Assembly (NCBI RefSeq): GCF_022698145.1
Contig: NZ_JALDAX010000001.1
Span: 620,001-684,000, forward strand
Reading direction: 5' to 3'
DNA length: 64,000 nt
From: Streptomyces spinosisporus
GTDB taxonomy: Bacteria; Actinomycetota; Actinomycetes; Streptomycetales; Streptomycetaceae
In this document: in pieces, positions 8,211-16,506 of the stretch
Layout of the letters: the number at the start of each line of letters is the position of its first letter
Position numbering within the stretch: position 1 is the first letter of the stretch
Made by a program: the position numbers and the translations under genes
The notes under the pieces: generated by a model
Databases searched by the model: none
The model's input: the letters and a program-made list of their open reading frames with translations, nothing else
What the model was told of the DNA's origin: nothing

Positions 8211-8977
8211 GCACGTACGTCTACGGCATCACCGACAGCTCCCATGCCGGGCTCCCCGAGGGCATGGAAGGCGTCGGGGACCCGCCCGCCGCGGTGCGTG
8301 TCCTGAAGGAGGGAGGACTCGCGGCCGTCGTGAGCGACGCCCCCGAGGGGCTCAAGCCCAAGCGCAAGCACCTGCTCGCCCACCAGAACGTGCTGGCCGA
8401 GGCGGGCGCCGCGGGTGCCGTGCTGCCCATGCGGTTCGGCAGCGTCGCCCCCGACGACGACACGGTCACGGGCGTGCTGGCCGAGGGTGCCGACCACTAC
8501 AAGGAGCGCCTGCGCGCCCTGGAGGGCAAGGTCGAGTACAACGTCAAGGCCACGCACGACGAAGAGGCCGTACTGCACCGCGTGATGTCCGAGAGCCCCG
8601 AGCTCCGCTCGCTGGCCGAGGCCAACCGGCAGTCGGGCGGCGGGAGTTACGACGACCGGCTGCGCCTGGGCGAGATGGTCGTGGCCGCCGTGAAGGCCCA
8701 GGAGGCCGACGACGCCGCCGAGCTGCGGCGCGTCCTGGAACCCGCCGCGGCCGATGTGAGCGTGGGCCCCGAGTCCACCGGGTGGCTGGCCAACGTCTCG
8801 TTCCTCGTGGACCGCAAGTCGGCCGAGGACTTCCTGGCGGTGGTCGAGGAGGCCCGCAGGGCCCACCCGCACATCGAGCTGCGCGTCAACGGACCGCTGC
8901 CGCCGTACAGCTTCGTCGAGCCGGGCCCCGCCCAGCACGCGGAGAGCGGCGTCGGCCAGGAGACAGCCCTGGAGTGA
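8207..8977 (+). CDS. gvpF: gas vesicle protein GvpF (GvpF/L family)
   Basis: A 256-residue GvpF/GvpL family protein. It starts [12 protein letters not shown] and carries the family hallmarks [34 protein letters not shown] and VEYNVKA, then the second domain with [21 protein letters not shown] and the closing [11 protein letters not shown]. GvpF caps or chaperones GvpA during shell nucleation. The GTG start overlaps the gvpA stop, and gvpG starts at or just after its stop. Confidence 0.92.
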   Translation: MSTYVYGITDSSHAGLPEGMEGVGDPPAAVRVLKEGGLAAVVSDAPEGLKPKRKHLLAHQNVLAEAGAAGAVLPMRFGSVAPDDDTVTGVLAEGADHYKERLRALEGKVEYNVKATHDEEAVLHRVMSESPELRSLAEANRQSGGGSYDDRLRLGEMVVAAVKAQEADDAAELRRVLEPAAADVSVGPESTGWLANVSFLVDRKSAEDFLAVVEEARRAHPHIELRVNGPLPPYSFVEPGPAQHAESGVGQETALE

Positions 8978-8982
8978 TCCCC

Positions 8983-9246
8983 GTGGGACTGATCAAGGAA
9001 GTGGTCCTGTTGCCCTTCGCGCCGGTACGCGGCAGCGGCTGGGTGATCGGGCAGGTGCTGCAGGAGGCGGAACGGATCTACTACGACCCCGCCACCGTCA
9101 GGGCCGAGCTGGCCCGGCTCGAGGAACAGCTGGAGGCCGGCGAGATCGACGAGGAGGAGTTCGACCGGCAGGAGGACGAACTCCTGGAACGCCTGGAGAC
9201 CGGCCTGCGCCGCGGCGGGGCCACAGGGGACGGGACGGCACGATGA
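8983..9246 (+). CDS. gvpG: gas vesicle protein GvpG
   Basis: An 87-residue GvpG: GLIKEVVLLPFAPVRGSGWVIGQVLQEAERIYYD, then a glutamate-rich helical C terminus (LARLEEQLEAGEIDEEEFDRQEDELLERL). I chose the GTG at 8983 because the family begins MGL and a GGAG lies eight bases upstream. A GTG at 8974 overlapping the gvpF stop would add three residues. GvpG is a minor accessory protein that works with GvpF/L in assembly. The stop overlaps the gvpY ATG. Confidence 0.88.
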   Translation: MGLIKEVVLLPFAPVRGSGWVIGQVLQEAERIYYDPATVRAELARLEEQLEAGEIDEEEFDRQEDELLERLETGLRRGGATGDGTAR

Positions 9247-10004
9247 ACCGAGTGGGACTCGGCCTCGCGGTAGGGGCCGGATACGTCCTAGGACGTACGA
9301 AGAAGATGAAGATGGCGTTCGCCCTGGGCACGCTCGTGGCCGGCAAACGGATGCACCTGAGCCCGCGGGCGGTCGCGGACCTGGTCTCCCAGCAGCTGCA
9401 GAACAATCCGCAGTTCAAGGAGATCGGGGACCAGCTGCGCGAGGATCTGCGAGGTGTCGGCAAGGCTGCCTCCGGCGCGATGGTCGAGCGGCAGATCGAG
9501 GCCCTCGCCGACCGCCTCCACGGCCGCACCGCCGAGGTCCGCGACACGCTCTCGGGCGCCGCGGGCAAGGCCGGCGGAGCCGCCAAGAAGGCCAGGGGCG
9601 CCGCGGGCAAGGCGACGGGCCTGGAGCTCGACGAGCGGGACGAGGACGAGCAGGACGAGAGCCCGGAGCCGGAGGACACTGAAGAGGAGCCTCGGGAGGA
9701 GTACGAGGACGAGGAGCCGGAGGACCGGGAGCCCGAGGACGAGGAGCACGACGGCGGTGAGCCGGAGGCCGAGGAGGAGCCCCCGGCGCGCAAGACCGCC
9801 AAGAAGGCCGCGAAGAAGGCTCCCGCCAAGAAGACGGCGGCCAAGCGGGCGCCGGCGAAGAAGGCTCCGGCCAAGAAGACCGCGAGCAAGCAGACGCCGG
9901 CGAAGAAGTCCGCCGCCAAGAAGACGGCCGGCCGCAAGACGGCCGCCGCCCGGAGCGGCGCCCGCTCGACCCGGGCCCGTGTGCCGAAGGGAGGCGGTGA
10001 GTGA
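9243..10004 (+). CDS. gvpY: gas vesicle operon protein GvpY (actinomycete-specific)
   Basis: A 253-residue protein in three parts. Residues 1-40 hold two short hydrophobic runs (VGLGLAVGAGYVLG, MAFALGTLVAG) like a YtxH-type anchor. The middle up to about 120 is helical, with Ala/Lys repeats (GAAGKAGGAAKKARGAAG). The end has an acidic block (about 125-180, mostly E/D/P) followed by a strongly basic histone-H1-like tail of AKK and PAKK repeats (about 182-245). The name comes from its place between gvpG and gvpZ in the Streptomyces gvp order. No biochemical role is established that I know of; the tail could bind acidic protein or nucleic acid. Confidence 0.75.
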   Translation: MNRVGLGLAVGAGYVLGRTKKMKMAFALGTLVAGKRMHLSPRAVADLVSQQLQNNPQFKEIGDQLREDLRGVGKAASGAMVERQIEALADRLHGRTAEVRDTLSGAAGKAGGAAKKARGAAGKATGLELDERDEDEQDESPEPEDTEEEPREEYEDEEPEDREPEDEEHDGGEPEAEEEPPARKTAKKAAKKAPAKKTAAKRAPAKKAPAKKTASKQTPAKKSAAKKTAGRKTAAARSGARSTRARVPKGGGE

Positions 10005-11128
10005 TGACCGAGACCGCGACCTCCGCCGCGAGCGGCGCGAAGGACAAGGCGGGCCCGCTGTCGGAGCTGGCCCACAGCGAGGCCACCGACCGGCTCAAGG
10101 CCGAGGTGCAGGACTACCTCGCCGCACAGGCGACCCGGCTGCTCACCGGCCTCGGCCACAAGCTCGGCGAGACCACCGGCAAGCTGAACGACATCGCCGA
10201 GGGCAACAGCCCCGGCTTCGCGAAGATGGCGCTCGCCGGCGGCCGCAAGCTCGCCGAGGGCAAGGGCCCGCTCCGCTCGGCGCTGGAGGTCGGCGCGGCC
10301 GGCGCCAAGGACAAGGTGGTCGGCGCCTTCAAGAACCTCGGCGGGAAGGGCAAGGGGAAGGGCAAGGGCGGGGGCAACAAGCCCACCGTCATCATCGAGT
10401 CCGTCGACGTCGGCGTCGATCTGCGCACGGCCTACGACCAGTGGACCAAGTACCAGGACTTCAGCACCTTCGCCAAGGGCGTCAAGAGCGCGAGCCGCGC
10501 CGACGACACCCAGTCCGACTGGCAGATGAAGATCTTCTGGTCCAACCGCAGCTGGAAGGCGAAGACCACCGAGCAGATCCCCGACGACCGGATCTCCTGG
10601 ACGTCGGAGGGCGCCAAGGGCACGACGAAGGGCGTCGTCTCCTTCCACCGGCTCGACGACAACCTCACCCGGGTCCTGCTGGTCATCGAGTACTACCCCC
10701 AGGGGCTGTTCGAGAAGACCGGCAACATCTGGCGCGCCCAGGGCCGCCGGGCCCGGCTCGACCTCAAGAACTACGTCCGCTTCATCACCCTCAAGGGCGA
10801 GGCGGAGGACGGCTGGCGCGGCGAGATCCGCGACGGCGAGGTCGTCCGCAGCCACGAGGACGCCGTCGCCGAGGAGGAGGAAGCCCGCGACGAGGACGAG
10901 TCGGTCGAGGGCGAGGAGGCCGAGGGCGACGAGGTCGAGGGCGACGAGGAGAGCGCCGAGTACGAGGACGAGCCTCGGGGCGAGGAAGAGGAGGACGAGG
11001 AAGAGGAGTACGAGGACGAGCCCGAGGAGGGCGAAGAGGACGCGGAGGGTGAGTACGAGTACGAGGACGAGGAAGAGCCCGAGGAAGAGGCCGAGTACGA
11101 GTACGCCGACGGCGGGGGCCGTCGATGA
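10004..11128 (+). CDS. gvpZ: gas vesicle operon protein GvpZ, SRPBCC domain with acidic tail
   Basis: A 374-residue protein. The N-terminal third is helical and lysine/alanine-rich and ends in a run of GK repeats near residue 115. Residues about 125-265 form a SRPBCC/polyketide-cyclase-like domain (VIIESVDVGVDLRTAYDQWTKY..., QDFSTFAKGVKS, SWTSEGAKGTTKGVVSFHRLDDNLTRVLLVIEYYP). The last 90 residues are almost all Glu, Asp, Tyr and Gly. The ATG at 10004 overlaps the gvpY stop (TGATG) behind a GGAGGCGG; GTG at 10001 is an alternative. Its acidic tail is the opposite charge of the GvpY tail. Role in vesicle assembly unknown. Confidence 0.75.
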   Translation: MTETATSAASGAKDKAGPLSELAHSEATDRLKAEVQDYLAAQATRLLTGLGHKLGETTGKLNDIAEGNSPGFAKMALAGGRKLAEGKGPLRSALEVGAAGAKDKVVGAFKNLGGKGKGKGKGGGNKPTVIIESVDVGVDLRTAYDQWTKYQDFSTFAKGVKSASRADDTQSDWQMKIFWSNRSWKAKTTEQIPDDRISWTSEGAKGTTKGVVSFHRLDDNLTRVLLVIEYYPQGLFEKTGNIWRAQGRRARLDLKNYVRFITLKGEAEDGWRGEIRDGEVVRSHEDAVAEEEEARDEDESVEGEEAEGDEVEGDEESAEYEDEPRGEEEEDEEEEYEDEPEEGEEDAEGEYEYEDEEEPEEEAEYEYADGGGRR

Positions 11129-11469
11129 CCATGGCCGGCCGGATGCCCGAACCCTACGGACAGGGTTCGGGTGCCAACCTCGCCGACATCCTCGAGCGCG
11201 TGCTCGACAAGGGCATCGTGATCGCCGGTGACATCCGGATCAACCTGCTCGACATCGAACTGCTCACGATCAAGCTCCGGTTGATCGTCGCCTCCGTGGA
11301 CAAGGCCAAGGAGATGGGCATCGACTGGTGGGAGACCGACCCGGCACTGTCGTCCCGCGCCCGCCGCGACGAACTGGCCCGGGAGAACGCCGAGTTGCGT
11401 GAACGCCTGGCCCGGCTGGACCCCGACCACGAGCTCGAGGCACGTGAGGAGAGCGAGGAGGAGTCATGA
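11125..11469 (+). CDS. gvpJ: gas vesicle protein GvpJ (GvpA family)
   Basis: A 114-residue GvpA-family protein. The core NLADILERVLDKGIVIAGDIRINLLDIELLTIKLRLIVASVDKAKEMGIDWW is the conserved shell fold in its GvpJ/GvpM variant, ending in the typical DWWETDP. The C terminus is an acidic coiled-coil-like helix (ARENAELRERLARLDPDHELEAREESEEE). GvpJ is a minor shell or nucleation component. Both ends overlap neighbours by four bases (ATGA). Confidence 0.9.
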   Translation: MTMAGRMPEPYGQGSGANLADILERVLDKGIVIAGDIRINLLDIELLTIKLRLIVASVDKAKEMGIDWWETDPALSSRARRDELARENAELRERLARLDPDHELEAREESEEES

Positions 11470-12230
11470 CCGGACTGCGTTACGTCTACGCCGTCTGCCA
11501 CCCCTTCGACGCGCCCCTGCAGGCCCAGTTGAAGGGCGTGGCGGGCGATCCGCCCAGACTGCTGTCGCACCACGGCCTGATCGCCGTGGTGAGCCATGTG
11601 CCGGAGCGGGACTTCTCGGAGGAACCGCTCCGCAGGCGTCTGGAGGATCTGGACTGGCTGACCGAGACGGCGCGGGCGCACCAGAGCGTGATCGACGCGC
11701 TCACCGTCGTCACCACCCCGCTGCCGCTGCGGATGGCGACCGTCTTCCGGGACGACAGCGGGGTCCGCGTCATGATGGAGGCCCGCGAGGACGACTTCCG
11801 GCGCACCCTCGAACGGCTGGCGGGGCGCGTGGAGTGGGGGGTCAAGGTGTACGCGGAGGCCGAGCAGCAGGCGCCCGCCGCGGCGCCGAAGCCGGCGTCC
11901 GGCCGGGACTACCTGCGGCAGCGGCGCTCGCAGGTGCGCACGGACGAGGACATGTGGCAGCGGGCGGAGGAGTTCGCGACCCGGCTGCACGCCTCGCTCT
12001 CCTCGTACGCGGAGGACTCGCGGCTGCACGCCCCGCAGAACCCCGCCCTCTCCCGCGCCTCCGGCCGCAATCTGCTGAACGCCGCCTATCTCGTACCGCG
12101 CGACTCCTCCGAGGAGTTCGTGGAGCTGGTGGACCGTACGAAGGACGAGACGAGGGCGGGCGGGTCCGGGATGAGGGTCGAACTCACCGGCCCCTGGGCC
12201 GCCTACTCCTTCGCGGGGGAGCAGTCGTGA
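11466..12230 (+). CDS. gvpL: gas vesicle protein GvpL (second GvpF/L family member)
   Basis: A 254-residue GvpF/L protein: RYVYAVCHPFDAPLQAQ, LIAVVSHVPERDFSEEPL, a second-half HQSVIDALTVVTTPLPLRMATVFRDDSGV, VEWGVKVYAE, and the closing NAAYLVPRDSSEEFVELVD ... VELTGPWAAYSFAGE. It is a paralogue of gvpF in the same operon, as in other actinomycetes, and likely interacts with the GvpA-family proteins during nucleation. ATGA overlaps at both ends. Confidence 0.9.
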   Translation: MTGLRYVYAVCHPFDAPLQAQLKGVAGDPPRLLSHHGLIAVVSHVPERDFSEEPLRRRLEDLDWLTETARAHQSVIDALTVVTTPLPLRMATVFRDDSGVRVMMEAREDDFRRTLERLAGRVEWGVKVYAEAEQQAPAAAPKPASGRDYLRQRRSQVRTDEDMWQRAEEFATRLHASLSSYAEDSRLHAPQNPALSRASGRNLLNAAYLVPRDSSEEFVELVDRTKDETRAGGSGMRVELTGPWAAYSFAGEQS

Positions 12231-12415
12231 CCGTGGTCGAACGCCGGGAGATCGCTCTCGTGGACCTGCTGGACCGGCTGCTCGCCGGCGGGGTCGTCAT
12301 CAAGGGGGACATCACCCTGCGCATCGCGGACGTCGACCTGGTCCGGATCGACCTCAACGCACTGATCAGCTCGGTCAACGAGCAGGTGCCGTCGCCCTGG
12401 GGGGAGTTCACGTGA
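12227..12415 (+). CDS. gvpS: gas vesicle protein GvpS (small GvpA family)
   Basis: A 62-residue minimal GvpA-fold protein: EIALVDLLDRLLAGGVVIKGDITLRIADVDLVRIDLNALISSVNEQ. It is the third GvpA-type protein of the operon, with no tail. The GTG start overlaps the gvpL stop and the stop overlaps the gvpK GTG, which fixes both ends. Confidence 0.88.
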   Translation: MTVVERREIALVDLLDRLLAGGVVIKGDITLRIADVDLVRIDLNALISSVNEQVPSPWGEFT

Positions 12416-12699
12416 CCGAACGCCGCGCCAACAAGCTCGACCTGGAGCCCGACACCGTCGAACGCGACCTGATCAAACTCGTGCTGACGGTCGTCGAGTT
12501 GCTGCGCCAACTGATGGAACGCCAGGCGGTACGCCGCTTCGACACCGGGGACCTCACCGAGGACCAGGAGGAACGCATCGGCCTCACCCTGATGCTCCTG
12601 GAAGACCGCATGACCGAACTCCGCGACCGCTACGACCTACGCCCCGAAGACCTCAACCTGGACCTGGGCCCACTGGGACCACTGCTGCCCAGGCAATAG
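12412..12699 (+). CDS. gvpK: gas vesicle protein GvpK
   Basis: A 95-residue GvpK: LDLEPDTVERDLIKLVLTVVELLRQLMERQAVRRFDTGDLTEDQEERIGLTLMLLEDRMTELRDRYDL then the conserved DLNLDLGPLGPLL end. GvpK is an essential minor assembly protein, and it closes the operon in the gvpOAFGYZJLSK order. The next gene is convergent, with its stop 24 bases away and no clear hairpin between. Confidence 0.92.
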   Translation: MTERRANKLDLEPDTVERDLIKLVLTVVELLRQLMERQAVRRFDTGDLTEDQEERIGLTLMLLEDRMTELRDRYDLRPEDLNLDLGPLGPLLPRQ

Positions 12700-12723
12700 C
12701 TCCAGAGTGCTGGTTCCGTCCGC

Positions 12724-13545
12724 TCAGGCCCGCTTGCGGCACAGGAGTTCGCCGTGGAGGACGGTGAACCAGGCGTCCTCCTGGGCGCCCCAGTCGCGCC
12801 AGGCGTTCGATACCGCCTGGAGTTGGTCCGGGGTGGCGTGGCCGCCCTCGGTGGCTTGCCGGGCGTAGGACGAGGCGAGGGTTCGTTCTGCCCACAGGCC
12901 GCTCCACCACGCGCGCTCGTCCGGGGTGGCGAAGGTCCAGGTGGTGGAGGTGGTGGTGATCTCGGTCAGGCCGGCCTGCAGTGCCCAGGACTTCAGGCGG
13001 CGTCCGGCGTCGGGCTCGCCGCCGTTGGCGCGGGCCACCCGGTGGTACAGGTCCAGCCAGTCGTCCATCCCCTGGGACGCCGGGTACCAGGCCATGGCCG
13101 CGTAGTCCGAGTCGCGCACCGCGATGAACCCGTTCGGCTTCGTCACCCGGTGCATCTCGCGCAGCGCCTGCACCGGATCGCCCACGTGCTGCAGCACCTG
13201 GTGCGCGTGCACCACGCAGAAGGTGTCGTCCGGGTAGTCCAGGGCGTGCACGTCCGCGACCGCGAACTCGACGTTCGTCAGGCCCCGTTCGGCGGCCGTG
13301 GCGCGGGCTCGGTCCAGGATCTCGGGCGCGTGGTCGACGCCGGTGACGTGTCCGTCGGGGACCAGCGCCGCCAGGTCGGCGGTGATGGTGCCGGGGCCGC
13401 AGCCGATGTCCAGGATCTTCATATGGGGCTTGAGCGAGTCGAGCAGGTAGGCCGCGGAGTTGGCGGCGGTCCGCCAGGTGTGGGAGCGCAGCACCGACTC
13501 GTGGTGCCCGTGCGTGTACACGGCGGTCTCCTGCGGCTTGGGCAT
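12724..13545 (-). CDS. class I SAM-dependent methyltransferase
   Basis: A 273-residue Methyltransf_11/25-type enzyme. Motif I is ILDIGCGPGTITADLA (about residues 44-59), the acidic SAM ribose contact is in VTGVDHAPEIL, motif II is VEFAVADVHALDYPDDTF, and post motif is VVHAHQVLQHVGDPVQALREMHRV. The C-terminal substrate part (SDYAAMAWYP ... WTFATPDERAWWSGLWAERT) is like Streptomyces enzymes of unknown substrate. It lies convergent to gvpK and is probably monocistronic. The family is certain; the methylated compound is unknown. Confidence 0.85.
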   Translation of the reverse strand: MPKPQETAVYTHGHHESVLRSHTWRTAANSAAYLLDSLKPHMKILDIGCGPGTITADLAALVPDGHVTGVDHAPEILDRARATAAERGLTNVEFAVADVHALDYPDDTFCVVHAHQVLQHVGDPVQALREMHRVTKPNGFIAVRDSDYAAMAWYPASQGMDDWLDLYHRVARANGGEPDAGRRLKSWALQAGLTEITTTSTTWTFATPDERAWWSGLWAERTLASSYARQATEGGHATPDQLQAVSNAWRDWGAQEDAWFTVLHGELLCRKRA

Positions 13546-13767
13546 GGCTGAACTCCCCTGTCCGACATCCTGTCCGTTCCGTCCGCCTCACGGTACGCCC
13601 GCATGTCGAATGATGAGACCCCCTGTTTTGCAATGTGGACTGATGGCTCGTCAGTCGACGGTCGGGTGAGGGCGGGCGGTGGGGCGGCGGAGGCCAGGGA
13701 GTGCCGGTTACCCTGAAGAGGCCGTTTCCTGTCCGCGGGCGGCGGACCACACCCGGAGGGCCCCTGT

Positions 13768-14412
13768 ATGCGTCTGCTCCTCGTACGCCACGGCCAGACC
13801 CCCAGCAACGTCGAGTTCCTGCTGGACACCGCCGTACCGGGCCCGGGCCTGACCGCACTCGGCGAGCGGCAGGCGGCCGCCCTGCCGGAGGCGCTCGCCG
13901 ACGAGGACATCGAGGCCCTGTACGTCTCCACGCTCGTCCGCACCCAGCTGACCGCCGCGCCCCTGGCGGCCGCCCGCGGCCTCGACCCCGTGGTCCGGGA
14001 CGGCATCCGGGAGATCGCCGCGGGCGACCTGGAGATGCTGCCCGGCGACTCCGAGCAGGGCCTGCTCTACATGAAGACGGTGTTCGCCTGGGCCGAGGGG
14101 GACACCGCGCTCAGGATGCCCGGCGGGGAGAGCGGCGAGGAGGCCCTCGGACGCTACGACGCCGTGGTCGCGGAGGCCGCCCGCAGCGGCGCCGGAACGG
14201 TCGCGATGGTCAGCCACGGCGCGGCCATCCGGATGTGGACGGCGGCCCGCGCCGGCAACGTCGACGTCGCCTTCGCCGCCGACCGCCCGCTGGACAACAC
14301 CGGCGTCGTGATCCTGGAGGGCTCGCCCGCCGACGGCTGGAAGGCCCTGTCCTGGGCCGGCGCCGTGGTGGCCCCGGCGGGCGAGGGCGGACCCACCGGC
14401 CGGCCCGTATAA
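13768..14412 (+). CDS. histidine phosphatase superfamily protein (phosphoglycerate-mutase-like)
   Basis: A 214-residue branch-1 histidine phosphatase. The phosphorylated His is in LLVRHGQT (H8), with R7 and R58 (LVRTQ) in the phosphate pocket, E82 as proton donor candidate and H150 in MVSHGAA. These enzymes hydrolyse phosphate esters through a phosphohistidine; the substrate is not predictable. It sits 42 bases upstream of an ABC-F gene on the same strand and may be cotranscribed. Confidence 0.87.
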   Translation: MRLLLVRHGQTPSNVEFLLDTAVPGPGLTALGERQAAALPEALADEDIEALYVSTLVRTQLTAAPLAAARGLDPVVRDGIREIAAGDLEMLPGDSEQGLLYMKTVFAWAEGDTALRMPGGESGEEALGRYDAVVAEAARSGAGTVAMVSHGAAIRMWTAARAGNVDVAFAADRPLDNTGVVILEGSPADGWKALSWAGAVVAPAGEGGPTGRPV

Positions 14413-14454
14413 CGGTTTGCCCGTGCCGCGCCGCGGCCCGCAGAATGCGGCCTC

Positions 14455-16074
14455 ATGGGACATCTGGAAGCCGCACATCTCGAGTACTACCTCCCCGACG
14501 GGAGGGCGCTGCTCGGCGATGTGTCCTTCCGGGTGGGCGAAGGCGCCGCCGTGGCCCTGGTGGGGCCCAACGGCGCCGGCAAGACGACGCTGCTGCGGCT
14601 GATCTCCGGCGAGCTCAAACCCCACGGCGGCACGGTCACCGTGAGCGGAGGGCTCGGGGTGATGCGGCAGTTCGTGGGGTCCGTACGGGACGAGACGACC
14701 GTGCGCGACCTGCTCGTGTCGGTCGCGCCGCCGCGGATCCGGGAGGCCGCGCACGCCGTCGACAGGGCCGAGCACGCCGTCATGACCGTCGACGACGAGG
14801 CCGCCCAGCTGACGTACGCACAGGCGCTCGCCGACTGGGCCGAGGTGCGCGGCTACGAGGCGGAGACGCTGTGGGACATGTGCACCACGGCCGCGCTCGG
14901 CGTGCCGTACGAGAGGGCGCAGTGGCGGCAGGTGAGCACGCTCTCCGGCGGTGAGCAGAAGCGGCTCGTGCTGGAGGCGCTGCTGCGCGGCACCGACGAG
15001 GTGCTGCTGCTCGACGAGCCGGACAACTACCTCGACGTGCCCGGCAAGCGCTGGCTGGAGGAGCGGCTGAAGGAGACCCGCAAGACGGTGCTCTTCGTCT
15101 CCCACGACCGCGAACTCCTCGCCCGTGCCGCCGAGAAGATCGTCTCCGTGGAGCCCTCGCCCGCGGGCGCGGACGCCTGGGTGCACGGCGGCGGCTTCGC
15201 CACCTACCACGACGCCCGCCGCGCCCGGTTCGCCCGCTTCGAGGAGCTGCGCAAACGCTGGGACGAGAAGCACGCGCAGCTGAAGAAACTCGTCCTGACA
15301 CTCCGTCAAGCCGCCGAGAACAGCCCCGACATGGCCTCCCGTTACCGGGCCGCCCAGACCCGGCTGCGCAAGTTCGAGGAGGCGGGCCCGCCGCCCGAGC
15401 CGCCCCGCGAGCAGGACATCAGGATGCGCATCAAGGGCGGCCGTACCGGCGTAAGGGCCGTCACCTGCAAGCAACTGGAACTCACCGGTCTGATGAAGCC
15501 GTTCGACCTGGAGGTCTTCTACGGCGAACGGGTCGCCGTCCTCGGCTCCAACGGCTCCGGCAAGTCGCACTTCCTGCGGCTGCTGGCCGGCGACGAGGTG
15601 GTCCACACGGGGGAGTGGAAGCTCGGGGCGCGGGTCGTGCCGGGGCACTTCGCGCAGACCCACGCCCACCCCGAGCTCCAGGGCCGCACGCTGGTGGACA
15701 TCCTGTGGCAGGAGCACGCCCAGGACCGGGGAGCGGCCATGTCCCGGCTGCGCCGCTACGAGCTCACCGGCCAGGCCGAGCAGACCTTCGACCGGCTCTC
15801 CGGCGGCCAGCAGGCCCGCTTCCAGATCCTGCTCCTGGAACTGCAGGGCGTCACGGCCCTGCTGCTCGACGAGCCGACCGACAACCTCGACCTGGAGTCG
15901 GCCGAGGCCCTTCAGGAGGGGCTGGAGTCCTTCGACGGCACGGTGCTCGCGGTCACGCACGACCGCTGGTTCGCCCGCTCCTTCGACCGGTTTCTGGTGT
16001 TCGGCAGCGACGGACGCGTCCGCGAGAGCGCCGACGCCGTCTGGGACGAGCGACGGGTCGAACGGGCGCGGTGA
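14455..16074 (+). CDS. ABC-F family ATPase
   Basis: A 539-residue protein with two ATP-binding cassettes and no membrane segments. Cassette one has GPNGAGKTT, LSGGEQKR and LLLDEPDNYLD. Cassette two has GSNGSGKSH, LSGGQQAR and LLLDEPTDNLD. Between them is the ABC-F interdomain linker (a charged helical hairpin around residues 250-310, FARFEELRKRWDEKHAQLKKL). ABC-F proteins act on the ribosome, some giving resistance to ribosome-targeting antibiotics and others being housekeeping translation factors. Nothing here tells which. The second Walker A carries SH after GK instead of the usual ST or TT, a small oddity. Confidence 0.88.
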   Translation: MGHLEAAHLEYYLPDGRALLGDVSFRVGEGAAVALVGPNGAGKTTLLRLISGELKPHGGTVTVSGGLGVMRQFVGSVRDETTVRDLLVSVAPPRIREAAHAVDRAEHAVMTVDDEAAQLTYAQALADWAEVRGYEAETLWDMCTTAALGVPYERAQWRQVSTLSGGEQKRLVLEALLRGTDEVLLLDEPDNYLDVPGKRWLEERLKETRKTVLFVSHDRELLARAAEKIVSVEPSPAGADAWVHGGGFATYHDARRARFARFEELRKRWDEKHAQLKKLVLTLRQAAENSPDMASRYRAAQTRLRKFEEAGPPPEPPREQDIRMRIKGGRTGVRAVTCKQLELTGLMKPFDLEVFYGERVAVLGSNGSGKSHFLRLLAGDEVVHTGEWKLGARVVPGHFAQTHAHPELQGRTLVDILWQEHAQDRGAAMSRLRRYELTGQAEQTFDRLSGGQQARFQILLLELQGVTALLLDEPTDNLDLESAEALQEGLESFDGTVLAVTHDRWFARSFDRFLVFGSDGRVRESADAVWDERRVERAR

Positions 16075-16247
16075 CCGCTCACCGGCGCCGCGGTCGGCGG
16101 ACGACGGAGGCCCGGGCGCCGGGTTGTTCGTAGAGTGGAAGCAGCAGGACGAGATCCATGGTTTCCCTCCCGGATGCCGCTCGGGGCAGAAGTGCGCCGG
16201 GCGGGTACCCGGACCGCATGAACGAACACGACGAGCGGGGTACCACC

Positions 16248-16496
16248 ATGACCGGAGTCGACCCCAGCCGGCTGGACGACCAGCAGCTCATGAGGGAGCT
16301 GGAGACGATCCACCGCACGCGCCACGACACGCTGCTCTACGGCTCGACCGACGCACTGCGGGCCCACAACGATCGCATGGCCCAGCTGGAGGGCGAGTAC
16401 CTGCGCCGCAACCCGCAGCGCATGGTCGCCGCGGGCCGCACCCGGGAAGGCGCCCGGGAACGGCACTGCGGGGAGTCGGCGACTCCCCGCAGCTGA
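16248..16496 (+). CDS. small conserved protein, DUF6158-like
   Basis: An 82-residue protein: GVDPSRLDDQQLMRELETIHRTRHDTLLYGSTDALRAHNDRMAQLEGEYLRRNPQR, then a short arginine-rich tail. The pattern of L/E/H spacing (RELETIHRTRHDTLLYGS) fits the short actinomycete DUF6158 family of unknown function; the call is from memory of the family. I chose the ATG at 16248 behind GAGCGGGG; an in-frame ATG at 16218 would add ten polar residues. The next gene is convergent, 10 bases away. Confidence 0.65.
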   Translation: MTGVDPSRLDDQQLMRELETIHRTRHDTLLYGSTDALRAHNDRMAQLEGEYLRRNPQRMVAAGRTREGARERHCGESATPRS

Positions 16497-16506
16497 CGTC
16501 ACCCGC

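Noticed and set aside
16203..16243. Two GGGTAC sequences before the DUF6158-like gene
   Set aside because: Neither has a GNNT at 14-16 bases; the second is too close to the start codon to be a promoter.
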